Below, piece by piece: positions 18,344 through 26,900 of a stretch of DNA of 64,000 nt. Location: positions 367,699 to 431,698 of the forward strand of contig JAKVOO010000001.1 in assembly GCA_022482735.1 (NCBI GenBank), in the 5' to 3' direction. The notes beneath the pieces are model-generated. The model was not told the DNA's origin. It was given only the letters and a program-made list of their open reading frames with translations, and ran no database searches. Both the position numbers and the translations under genes were made by a program. Every line of letters begins with the position of its first letter. Position 1 is the first letter of the stretch. This stretch comes from Bacilli bacterium (GTDB lineage: Bacteria > Bacillota_I > Bacilli_A > RFN20 > CAG-826).

Positions 18344-19291
18344 CTATCTCTTTTCAAAATTATTTATACCCTTATTGTCTATTCTTTTTAAAATATTAGC
18401 AAGATTTTCCGCAAGAGAAATCCGAATTATTTTTTGGGCCAAAATTCCCGGGACCGTTTTGTCAATACTATCAGTGGTAATTATTTTTTTGATAAACGGG
18501 TTACCCAAGTGTTTTTGATAGTCACCGGAAAAGACGCCGTGCGTGGCCACAACATACATATCGAGTGCCCCGCGCTTTTTCAATTCTTCCGCCACTAATT
18601 CCGTTGTTCCACCAGTATCAATAATATCATCTAGCATAATCGCATGCCGGTTGATAACCTCACCCGTAAAATCAACCAAGCGCACTTTATTGGCCTGGGG
18701 ACGCCGTTTGCTCAATTGCGATATTGGATATTCTGGAAATGCCTTTAAAAAAGTCGATAACCGTTTAGTGGCTCCGCCATCAGGAATCACAAAAATCGTA
18801 TTCTGGGGATGAAAATGATTTTCCGTCAAAAACTTCTTTATTGGCATTAAAAAGACATCGCTAAAATCAACATTATAAAAACTATCTTTTGCCCCCTGTT
18901 CACTTGCGTGAATATCGTAAGTTATAATACTGCTTATATGGGCGGATTTTAACATTTCAATCAACATATCGACTGCTGGTGTTGATACTTCCTTGCCTTT
19001 AACTTCCTGTCGCGCAAAACCAAAATAAGGAATCACCGCTACTATATCGTTAACGCCATTAGTCCATAAGCTATTGGCTAAAAAAGACAATTCAAAAAAA
19101 TGGCGTTCAACTGGGTAGGACATTGATTGCACAATCACTGCCTTTGAAGAAAGATTGCTCCCCCGAGCCGAAATTACAAATTCATGGTCGGAGAAACTAA
19201 ACATTCTAATTTTTCCAATGGCGAAATCGGTAAATTGAGCGAGGGCTGCAAGCAACTTTTTATTCGCGGAAATTCCAAAAATAGTCTGCAT
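18344..19291 (-). CDS. prs: Ribose-phosphate pyrophosphokinase (PRPP synthetase), divergent
   Basis: A 315-residue protein of family length. It has the PRPP-binding loop MLDDIIDTGGT, the metal/ATP region YDIHASEQ (usually DLHxxQ), PYFGFARQ (usually PYFGYARQD) and the flexible-loop SKRRPQANKV. The reaction makes PRPP from ribose-5-phosphate and ATP for nucleotide and NAD synthesis. The departures from the usual motifs indicate a diverged copy, perhaps one of two in the genome. First gene of the apparent operon. Confidence 0.85.
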   Translation of the reverse strand: MQTIFGISANKKLLAALAQFTDFAIGKIRMFSFSDHEFVISARGSNLSSKAVIVQSMSYPVERHFFELSFLANSLWTNGVNDIVAVIPYFGFARQEVKGKEVSTPAVDMLIEMLKSAHISSIITYDIHASEQGAKDSFYNVDFSDVFLMPIKKFLTENHFHPQNTIFVIPDGGATKRLSTFLKAFPEYPISQLSKRRPQANKVRLVDFTGEVINRHAIMLDDIIDTGGTTELVAEELKKRGALDMYVVATHGVFSGDYQKHLGNPFIKKIITTDSIDKTVPGILAQKIIRISLAENLANILKRIDNKGINNFEKR

Positions 19292-19362
19292 AATTTATTC
19301 TCCAATAATACAAGTATTCTATCATACTTTTCTTTGTAAAAGAAAAACAAAGAATATTTGTT

Positions 19363-19376
19363 TGCAAGCGCTTTCT
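19363..19376 (+). promoter_or_regulatory. cre-like site (CcpA operator) ahead of the MATE gene
   Basis: TGCAAGCGCTTTCT matches the Bacillota catabolite-responsive element consensus TGNAANCGNWNNCW at every defined position. It lies between the divergent prs operon and the MATE gene, about 60 bases before the latter. Function depends on a CcpA homologue, which is outside this window. Confidence 0.45.
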
Positions 19377-19437
19377 AGAGTAAATAAATCTTTTATTCAT
19401 CAATCTTCTTCCAATAAAGAAAATTGAATGTATAATT

Positions 19438-20931
19438 ATGCCGTTTATGAAAACAAAAACTCTTTTTCAGTCGGTAGATTTAACTGTTGGAACACCTTGG
19501 AAGGTTATTCTTCGCTTTGCGATACCAATTTTTATAAGTATCATTTTTCAAAATATTTACTCGATGGTGGATGCGATGATTGTCGGCCATTACTTGCCGC
19601 TTCAATTTGCCGGGGTAAGTGATACAAATAGTCTGGTATTTATTATTCTTCAGTTTGCCTTTGGCTGTACCGCTGGCTTCAGTGTTATAACTGGACGCAA
19701 TTTTGGTCGTAAAGACTACCCCGCATTTAGACGTTCTTTTGCTAATATGATCGCCATATCTTTAATAATTTCTTTAATCTTGACTCTTATAGCGACCGTT
19801 TTTGCTGACGATCTTCTCGCAATCATTAATGTAACTCCCGAGAATGATTTGGTTACTTATAAAGCTGCGAGCACCTATTTAAGTGTCATATATATCGGGC
19901 TAATTACAATGGTTTTTTATAATCTCATCGTCAGCGTTCTTCGTAGTATTGGCGATAGTATTACCCCATTGTTCTTTTTGATATTATCCAGCATTATCAA
20001 TATCGGCCTCGACTTCCTTTTTGTAACCACATTTAAGGGGCCGGATGCTAAAGTGGCCGGAGCGGCAATTGCCACCGTTATATCACAAGCTATCAGCGCT
20101 ATTATGTGCTTCGTGTATTCCTTTAAGAAATATGAATTTTTGCGATTAAAACGAAGCGACTTTTCCTTGCAGGCAAAAGAGATTAAAGAATTGCTTATTC
20201 AGGGATTGCCTCTTGCCTTTCAATTTTCAATATTAGCTATCGGTTTGATTATTCTTCAGGGAGCGATTAATACGTTCGACATTGGAAAACTTATCCCCGG
20301 AACAGATACCCCAGCTCACTATGCTCAAGATGGTTATGGAGCGGCCGGAAAAATGGATAATTTTCTTTTGTCGCCCTTCGCCGCTTTAGGTACGGCAATG
20401 CTTTCTTTCACCGCCCAGAATTATGGTGCCAATAACATCAAACGCATTAAACAAGGACTGAATCAGGCTTTTTTAATTGTCGGTGTCACCTATGTAATTA
20501 TCAATATTATGAGCCTACTTTTGTCAATGGATGGCTTTTTCTTATATATATTTATAAATGAATCGAATATTTATCCGGAAACTATCTATTATGCCACTAC
20601 TTATATGCATGTAGCCTTACCATCTTCTCTTTTCTTAGGAGTACTATTTGTTTCGCGAAATACCATTCAAGGCTTGGGAAAATCATTATATCCATTTCTG
20701 GCTGGCGTTATGGAACTAATTGCTCGTATCTTAATATGCCTATATATTCCTTATCTCATTAGCCCGACCAATTTAGTCAGCAACTCGGCATTTGTCGGCA
20801 TTTGTTTCGCCGACCCATTAGCTTGGTTTGCGGCTATCATTGTTCTTTTATATGGAGTAATTAAATTTGTGTACTTAATCAAAGATAAAAAAACTAATCA
20901 TCAAAACGAATTGGTCAATAAAGCAAATTAA
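19438..20931 (+). CDS. MATE family multidrug/cation exporter
   Basis: A 497-residue polytopic protein with the twelve-helix MATE layout in two halves. Recognisable segments are PWKVILRFAIPIFISIIFQNIYSMVDAMIVGHYL near the N-terminus, SVLRSIGDSITPL, and AAGKMDNFLLSPFAALGTAMLSFTAQNYGANN in the second half. MATE proteins expel cationic drugs or metabolites using a sodium or proton gradient. The ribosome site is weak; an ATG three codons later is an alternative start. Confidence 0.9.
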   Translation: MPFMKTKTLFQSVDLTVGTPWKVILRFAIPIFISIIFQNIYSMVDAMIVGHYLPLQFAGVSDTNSLVFIILQFAFGCTAGFSVITGRNFGRKDYPAFRRSFANMIAISLIISLILTLIATVFADDLLAIINVTPENDLVTYKAASTYLSVIYIGLITMVFYNLIVSVLRSIGDSITPLFFLILSSIINIGLDFLFVTTFKGPDAKVAGAAIATVISQAISAIMCFVYSFKKYEFLRLKRSDFSLQAKEIKELLIQGLPLAFQFSILAIGLIILQGAINTFDIGKLIPGTDTPAHYAQDGYGAAGKMDNFLLSPFAALGTAMLSFTAQNYGANNIKRIKQGLNQAFLIVGVTYVIINIMSLLLSMDGFFLYIFINESNIYPETIYYATTYMHVALPSSLFLGVLFVSRNTIQGLGKSLYPFLAGVMELIARILICLYIPYLISPTNLVSNSAFVGICFADPLAWFAAIIVLLYGVIKFVYLIKDKKTNHQNELVNKAN

Positions 20932-20980
20932 TTGTGTTCATTATTAACTTTTATTCCTATTATGTTTATTTTTCAAAGTT

Positions 20981-21409
20981 CTAATTAAAATAGTAATCCC
21001 ATTTGCTTTGATAACTATTTATAACATTTACTTCAGCGGCAAACGCATTGCTATATGATTCATCTAGCATAAAATTAGCTATTAAATAATCACTATCATT
21101 GTTAACAAAAATTTGATCGGTAATAATGATGTTATCAAACAAACAATTAAATGAAGCGTCAATTAATAAGATTTCGGCCTCAAGCCATTTGGGTTTCTTT
21201 ATTTCATAGGAAAAAGAAATTTGAATTTGCGTTTGATTATCACTATTAATTACAGCCGAATTATATGTCACAATCTGGTTATCATTAATTGTTACCCTGG
21301 AATTTAGCAGGTAATGTGCAAAATATGCTAGAACCAGTGAAGCAATAAGTAAAATATTTACTACAAAGAACAAACGAAATTTCTTTTTCTTCAAGAGATA
21401 ATTAATCAT
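20981..21409 (-). CDS. Small membrane-anchored protein of unknown function
   Basis: A 142-residue protein with a basic start (KKKKFR), one hydrophobic segment at about residues 13-31, and a polar, asparagine- and serine-rich exterior part predicted to be beta-rich. It has no cysteine pair or motif I recognise. It lies 60 bases downstream of the RCC1-repeat gene on the same strand; between them is a perfect 16-bp palindrome (21433-21448). It could be a surface partner of that protein, but nothing in the sequence proves this. Confidence 0.6.
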   Translation of the reverse strand: MINYLLKKKKFRLFFVVNILLIASLVLAYFAHYLLNSRVTINDNQIVTYNSAVINSDNQTQIQISFSYEIKKPKWLEAEILLIDASFNCLFDNIIITDQIFVNNDSDYLIANFMLDESYSNAFAAEVNVINSYQSKWDYYFN

Positions 21410-21468
21410 AATACTAGCGTTTTATATTGTAGTGTATATGCATATACATAAAAAATAAATGTATTCTA

Positions 21469-24049
21469 TTACAATGCAAAATTGGCAGTTATATTTTCTA
21501 GTGGACTTGCATAAGCAGTTGCACCATTTCCTAGTTGCCCATAGGAATTGTTTCCACATGCAAAGACCTTACCAATTGATGTGACAAAGAAAGAAAAATC
21601 ACTAGTACCACCAATAATTGGACTTACTATCTCATTAGTAACAAGTTCAGCAAAATTAGCCGTTATATTTTCTGGTGATCTTATGTCTGCACCACTAGAA
21701 CTCTTTCCAAGTTGCTCATAGTCATTGCGTCCCCATGCAAAAACTTTCCCAAGTGATGTTACAGCCAAAGAATGATTTGCTCTGGCTACAATGGAAGTTA
21801 CTATCTCATTAGTAATAAGTTCGGCAAAATTGGCCGTTATATTTTCTAGTGTCGTTACAGCGCCACTAGCAGAACCATTTCCTAGTTGCCCACGGTAATT
21901 ATATCCCCATGCAAAAACTTTCCCAAGTGATGTTAAGGCTAAGGAATGACCTCCACCTGCATCAACTGAAGTCACTATTTCACCTGCCGCTAGACCCGTA
22001 AATTTGGCTGTTATATTTTCTGGTAAACTTGCATTAGTAGTTGTACCAGTTCCTAGTTGGCCATAGGAATTGCTTCCAAATGCAAAAACTTTTCCTAGTG
22101 ATGTTAGAGCCAAGGAATGACCTCCACTTCCACCTGCGGAAATTGTAGTTACTATTTCACCTGTTGCTAGACCTACAAAATTGGCAGTTACATTTTCTGG
22201 TGTCGTTACGCTTTCGCTACTACTACCACTAGACCCATTTCCTAGTTGCCCACGATACGCATCTCCCCATGCAAAAACTTTCCCAAGGGATGTTAGGGCC
22301 AAAGAATGACTTTCTCCAGCTGCAATTGAAGTTACTATTTCACCTGTTGCTAGTCCTGCAAAACTGGCCGTTATATTTTCTGGAGATTTGGCATTGCTAT
22401 TTGCACCACCATTTCCCAGTTGGCCATAACTATCGCCTCCCCATGCAAAAACTTTACCAAGTGATGTTAAGGCCAAGGAATGAAATCCTCCAGCTGCAAT
22501 TGAAGTTACTATTTCACCTGTTGCTAGACCTGCAAAACTGGCCGTTATATTTTCTGGAGATTTGGCATTGCTATTTGCACCACCATTTCCCAGTTGCCCA
22601 CTTCCGTCGGATCCCCAAGCAAAAACTTTTCCTAAAGTGGTCAAAGCAATGGAATGGGTAGAGCCTGACGAAATCATGCATATTTTTTCATTTGCATTTA
22701 AATCATCAAAATTTGCTGTTATATTCTCTGGAGAACTGGCATTGCCATTTGCTCCATTGCCTAGTCTTCCGCTTGAATCGGATCCCCAAGCAAAAACTTT
22801 TCCTAGTGAAGAAGTAGCTAAACAATGGTAACTTCCAATAGACACAGAAACAATTCTTTCAAAAGGTGCTAGCGTAAAATAAGGGAGTATATTCTGTGGA
22901 TTCGCCACATCAGAAGTGCTATCTGAACCGTTACCCAACTGACCATCGCTATCTGATCCCCATGAAAAGATTTTACCCAGTGAAGTTATAGCAATAGAGT
23001 TAACCCTTCCTTTTGCAACACGTATTATTTTCTCATTAGTAGTCAATCCAGAAAATTGTGCGGTAATATTTTGTGGAGAACTGCCATAACCAGGATGACC
23101 TAACTGCGCACCACCAAACCCAAAAACCTTTCCTAGCGAGGTTACAGCATAAGAAATGTTCCATCCAGCGTCTATAGAAACTATTCTTTCCCTATCACTG
23201 AGCCCCAGAAACCTTATCAGTTACTGTCAAATGGTGCCTGATTTACCATCTGTGTTACCTGTGCCTTCTGCTCCAGTTGTCCTGAAGTTCCCCAAGTAAA
23301 AACTTTCCTAGTGATGTTAATGCTATTGAATGTTGGTATCCGGATGCGATTGAAATTACTTTTTCGTTTTCACTTAAGCCACTAAACCTAGCGGTTATAC
23401 TGCCAGGTGCGTTCCAAGAATCTCCACCCGCGTTTCCAAGTTGCCACCAACTATTATTTCCCCACGAAAACACTTTACCTAAAGAAGTTAAAGCTACCGA
23501 AAACGCTGCTCCACCCGAAAGTGAAACAACTATTTCATTTGTTTCAAGGCCATTAAAACGTGCAGTAATATCTACTGGTGACGGTCTATTAGTACCAGAT
23601 GCATCGCCTACTTGGTTGCTGGTTCCTTTTCCCCAAGCAAAAACCTTCCCAAGTGATGTTACGGCCAAAGAATGATTTTGTCCAGCTGCGACTGAAACTA
23701 TTTTTTCGTTTGCAACTAATCCAGAAAAATTTAGTGTTATATCTTCTGGTGTCTCTACGTTTGAGTCACTACTAGAACCATTTCCCAGTTGACCAAAACC
23801 ATCGCTCCCCCAAGCAAACACCCTTCCTAGAGAAGTGACTGCTAGACTGTGACTTTCGCCAGTAGCAATAGAAACAACTGTATTACCTTTTACTTGTAGG
23901 CTATTCCAAATTGGAATCGATGCATCTATCTCGGAATTTTCGCTTATAGCTCCGGATCCCGCAAATGGTCCAAAACTCGCATAAGCCACACTGACTCCAC
24001 TGAGAATGGCAAAAATGGATATTAAAAAATGTTTTAGTGTTTTTTTCAT
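21469..24049 (-). pseudogene. Secreted RCC1-repeat (beta-propeller) protein, disrupted by frameshifts
   Basis: The gene reads as one long protein made of about 15 RCC1 repeats of roughly 50-58 residues (pattern HSLALTSLGKVFAWG...GQLGNG...PENITA.F.GL). It starts at the ATG at 24049 with a signal peptide (MKKTLKHFLISIFAILSG, cleavage likely after AYA). The first frame (to 23255) ends early: an AAA at 23304-23306 seems one A short. The second frame is open from about 23222 to 21469 and continues the repeats (FLGLSDRERIVSIDAG). Between them are at least four frame changes within about 130 bases, including GGGG at 23203-23206. RCC1 propellers bind partner proteins; secretion suggests a surface or host-facing role. 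Confidence 0.8.
22321..22597. repeat. Near-identical tandem duplication inside the RCC1 gene
   Basis: The stretch 22321-22423 recurs at 22495-22597, 174 bases (58 codons) away, with essentially one or two differences. It is far more similar than the other repeats, so this propeller blade was duplicated recently. Confidence 0.8.
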
Positions 24050-24195
24050 ATGCGTGATGATACCATCAAGCAAATATTATTTTTGCTGTAAACGTCATGA
24101 AACAATATTTTTTTGTAATAAAACTAGTATAAGTTATCTTCAATTGTTATTAAAAAATAATAATTAAAAGTAAGGTATAAGCCAAATTTCTCTAT

Positions 24196-24594
24196 CTATT
24201 TTTCTTCTTTAAATCTATAAAGCGTATTCGGCAATGCGTAAAGATAATCTTCAATAGTAAACTCCAATAAAATTGCATCAATTATGTTGGGAGTGAAAGG
24301 AATTACATAATTTTGTGATTTTCCGCTTCGAGGATAGAGCAAAAACACTTCTTTATACTCCTTGAGCAAACTCTTGATCGCCGTAATAGCCATTTTATAA
24401 TTATCTTCGATAAAATCAAAAGTCATAGAAAAATTATCTTTCGCTATACTAACAGCGTCTTCCTCATTATTAATCAATGTATTTGCCATCTCAATTCGTC
24501 TTTCTAATGTGGCATTGTCTTCTTTTTCTTTTGCGACTGTTCGACAAACGATACCATCTCCCCTAACTATCTTGGTGTAATAATTGAAAAACAT
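24196..24594 (-). CDS. Protein of unknown function, probably the C-terminal part of the gene at 24567-25034
   Basis: A 132-residue frame. The ATG at 24594 has no ribosome site and overlaps the previous frame by 28 bases. A run of five T at 24587-24591 sits inside the overlap, so a single-base slip would join the two frames into one protein of about 280 residues. It contains a helical middle (KEKEDNATLERRIEMANTL) and no motif that I recognise. I see no homology to name. Confidence 0.5.
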   Translation of the reverse strand: MFFNYYTKIVRGDGIVCRTVAKEKEDNATLERRIEMANTLINNEEDAVSIAKDNFSMTFDFIEDNYKMAITAIKSLLKEYKEVFLLYPRSGKSQNYVIPFTPNIIDAILLEFTIEDYLYALPNTLYRFKEEK

Positions 24595-25034
24595 TGAGTT
24601 ATATTTAATGTCATAACGGCGAATTTCAAAATTAAGTCCCCATGATCTTCAATATAAGCGTTTAATTTGATAACATCTGGATTGCCGGCTCGACGTCTAC
24701 GATACTTTCCGGCAATCGCTAAAAGCCGTTCATATTCTGGATAAAATTCATCGTTCTCTTTAAAAAAATCGAAATTAGTAACTCTATTCCTTTTCTTTTC
24801 AAGTTTATTTATCTCTTCTTGAATCATATTCTTTTTAATCTTATCGAACGACATCTTTTGACTACCATAGCAAAAACCCATATACGCCATACCCGCATAA
24901 TCATGATCGATATTGGCACATTTGTATCCATAAGATTTACCATTGCTTAAAAAAGGTAGTTCGCTTTCCTTTTCAATTTCATAGCATACTACGGGAATAT
25001 CATTTTTAATTAAGTCATTTTCATTATGCTTCAA
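24567..25034 (-). CDS. Protein of unknown function, N-terminal part
   Basis: A 155-residue frame, rich in charged and aromatic residues, with a basic helical stretch (KIKKNMIQEEINKLEKKRNR, around residues 65-84) and GKYRRRRAGNPD. It has no signal peptide or membrane segment. It lies between the RCC1 gene and tRNA-Ser(GCU), with lower GC than the neighbouring housekeeping genes, consistent with an acquired gene. It probably continues in the next frame through a frameshift at about 24590. Confidence 0.5.
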   Translation of the reverse strand: MKHNENDLIKNDIPVVCYEIEKESELPFLSNGKSYGYKCANIDHDYAGMAYMGFCYGSQKMSFDKIKKNMIQEEINKLEKKRNRVTNFDFFKENDEFYPEYERLLAIAGKYRRRRAGNPDVIKLNAYIEDHGDLILKFAVMTLNITQCFSIITPR

Positions 25035-25212
25035 TTTATTATTTCCACCCTACTTAATTATAATCTATTACTGCCAAGTTCATCTTTATTCAACATATGA
25101 TTAACCTTGATATCTATTTAAAAAAATATAAATATAAGATTCTTTTCTCACAATGAATTTTTTGTTATTTGTATTATTCCATAAGTAAAAAAAATCGCGA
25201 AAAGTAAGTAGA

Positions 25213-25248
25213 TAAAATAAAAAGTTCTTGATATTGAATCAAGAACTA
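25213..25248 (-). terminator. Terminator after tRNA-Ser(GCU)
   Basis: A perfect 10-bp stem AGTTCTTGAT/ATCAAGAACT with a five-base loop, followed on the minus strand by TTTTATTTTATC, eleven bases past the tRNA 3' end. Confidence 0.85.
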
Positions 25249-25258
25249 ATTTACTCAA

Positions 25259-25349
25259 TGGCGGAGTAGGAGAGACTCGAACTCTCGCACCAGTTTCCCG
25301 ATCTACTTCCTTAGCAGGGAAGCCCCTTCACCAACTTGGGTACTACTCC
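25259..25349 (-). tRNA. tRNA-Ser (anticodon GCU)
   Basis: Ninety-one bases including an encoded CCA. The acceptor stem GGAGTAG/CTACTCC pairs perfectly, the anticodon arm is CTTCC-CTGCTAA-GGAAG with anticodon GCT, a long variable arm is present as in serine tRNAs, and the T-arm has GTTCGAGTC. It reads AGC/AGU serine codons. Confidence 0.97.
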
Positions 25350-25451
25350 AAACCGCCCCTAAATCTTATCATAGAAGAGTAGGGGCTGCAATGTTTTTTT
25401 ATGGAAAAAATATCTTGATTTCTATTAACTTTTGTCGAATAAAATCAACTC

Positions 25452-26894
25452 TTAATACGCCTTAGCTACAAGGACAACCTTGTGAGCTTCCTTGCCACAT
25501 ACCGGGCACTTTTCTTCACCAAAAGGAATTTGGTTAAACGGCATCACGCGCGCTGTTGCATTATACTTATCTTTAATTACATCCATGCATTCCTGCTTGC
25601 CACACCACATCATCTTAGCGTAGCCCGTGACATCATTAAGAACGTGGTTAATTTCCTCCATACTTTGGACCTCAACTGTATGGGATAAAAGGAATTGAAA
25701 AGCTTTCTCATACATTTCTTCATGGATGACCTTCAATAAACGATTAACTTCCGTTTCACAATCGGCAAGCGGAATAGTTTCGCGGGTGCCATCATTGCGC
25801 TTGGCCACTGTAATCACGGCATTAGCCAAATCCCGTGGACCAATTTCGATACGTAGAGGGACACCTTTCATTTCCCATTCGGCAAACTTCCATCCAGGTG
25901 TACGATCTGAATCATCGAGTTTGACCCGAATTCCCTTCGCTTTTAAAAGCGAGAATAACTCTTTAGCCGCGCCTAAAATGCCTGGCTTTTGCTGTTGAAT
26001 AGGAATTATCACCACCTGGATAGGGGCTACTGCCGGAGGTAAGACAAGTCCATTATCATCGCCGTGCACCATAATAATTGAGCCAATAAGTCGCGTCGAA
26101 ACGCCCCAGCTAGTTTGGAATGGATGCTGCATCTTTCCGTTCTTATCTTGGAAAGTGATATTAAATGCTTCCGTAAAGCCCGTACCAAAATAATGTGAAG
26201 TTCCACTTTGTAGCGCCTTGCCATCGTGCATTAGCGCCTCAATGGAATAGGTTTCAACCGCACCAGCGAATTTCTCTTTTTCCGTTTTTCGGCCAGTTAC
26301 AAATGGAACGGCAAGCAAGTCGCGTCCCATATTGTTATATACTTCTAACATCGACAAAGTTTCATGTCTAGCTTCCTGTTCACTTTCATGCATCGTGTGG
26401 CCTTCCTGCCAAAGGAATTCCGATCCCCGAAGGAATGGACGCGTGGTTTTTTCCCAGCGCACGACAGAGCACCATTGATTATACTTTTTAGGAAGATCAC
26501 GATAACTACTGATAATCTTGGCGTAGTGTTCACAAAATAGCACCTCGGAGGTGGGGCGAATAATTAACGGGTCATCAATCTTATTGCTTCCCCCGATGGT
26601 AGCAATCAATGTTTCCGGAGCAAAGCCTTGCACATGGTCTTTTTCCTTTTGAAACAAACTCGTCGGGATGACTAAAGGCATATAGACATTCTCATGTCCT
26701 GATTCTTTAAATTTGCGGTCAAGATAAGACTGAATTTGCTCCCAGATAGCATAGCCATAAGGTCGGTAAATTATAAATCCTTTGACCGATGAATAGTCCA
26801 TCAACTCCGCTTTTCGGCAGACATCGGTATACCATTTAGCAAAGTCTTCGTCCCGCGAAGTAATCGCATCATTTTTAATTTTGTTTTCTTCCAT
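25452..26894 (-). CDS. proS: Prolyl-tRNA synthetase, archaeal/eukaryotic-like type
   Basis: A 480-residue class II synthetase of the shorter type without the bacterial editing insert. Motifs: YMPLVIPTSLF, RPTSEVLFCEHYA, RWEKTTRPFLRGSEFLWQEGHT (motif 2 region) and GWGVSTRL-like QTSWGVSTRLIG. The C-terminus has the extra domain with cysteines CGKQEC and CPVCGK that binds zinc in this type. It charges tRNA-Pro in the cytosol. The gene is single and follows the GGDEF-EAL gene by six bases, so the two are co-transcribed. Confidence 0.96.
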   Translation of the reverse strand: MEENKIKNDAITSRDEDFAKWYTDVCRKAELMDYSSVKGFIIYRPYGYAIWEQIQSYLDRKFKESGHENVYMPLVIPTSLFQKEKDHVQGFAPETLIATIGGSNKIDDPLIIRPTSEVLFCEHYAKIISSYRDLPKKYNQWCSVVRWEKTTRPFLRGSEFLWQEGHTMHESEQEARHETLSMLEVYNNMGRDLLAVPFVTGRKTEKEKFAGAVETYSIEALMHDGKALQSGTSHYFGTGFTEAFNITFQDKNGKMQHPFQTSWGVSTRLIGSIIMVHGDDNGLVLPPAVAPIQVVIIPIQQQKPGILGAAKELFSLLKAKGIRVKLDDSDRTPGWKFAEWEMKGVPLRIEIGPRDLANAVITVAKRNDGTRETIPLADCETEVNRLLKVIHEEMYEKAFQFLLSHTVEVQSMEEINHVLNDVTGYAKMMWCGKQECMDVIKDKYNATARVMPFNQIPFGEEKCPVCGKEAHKVVLVAKAY

Positions 26895-26900
26895 AAATCC

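Noticed and set aside
22269-22831. Plus-strand frames opposite the RCC1 gene
   Set aside because: They only mirror the repeat structure of the minus-strand RCC1 gene and have no ribosome sites.
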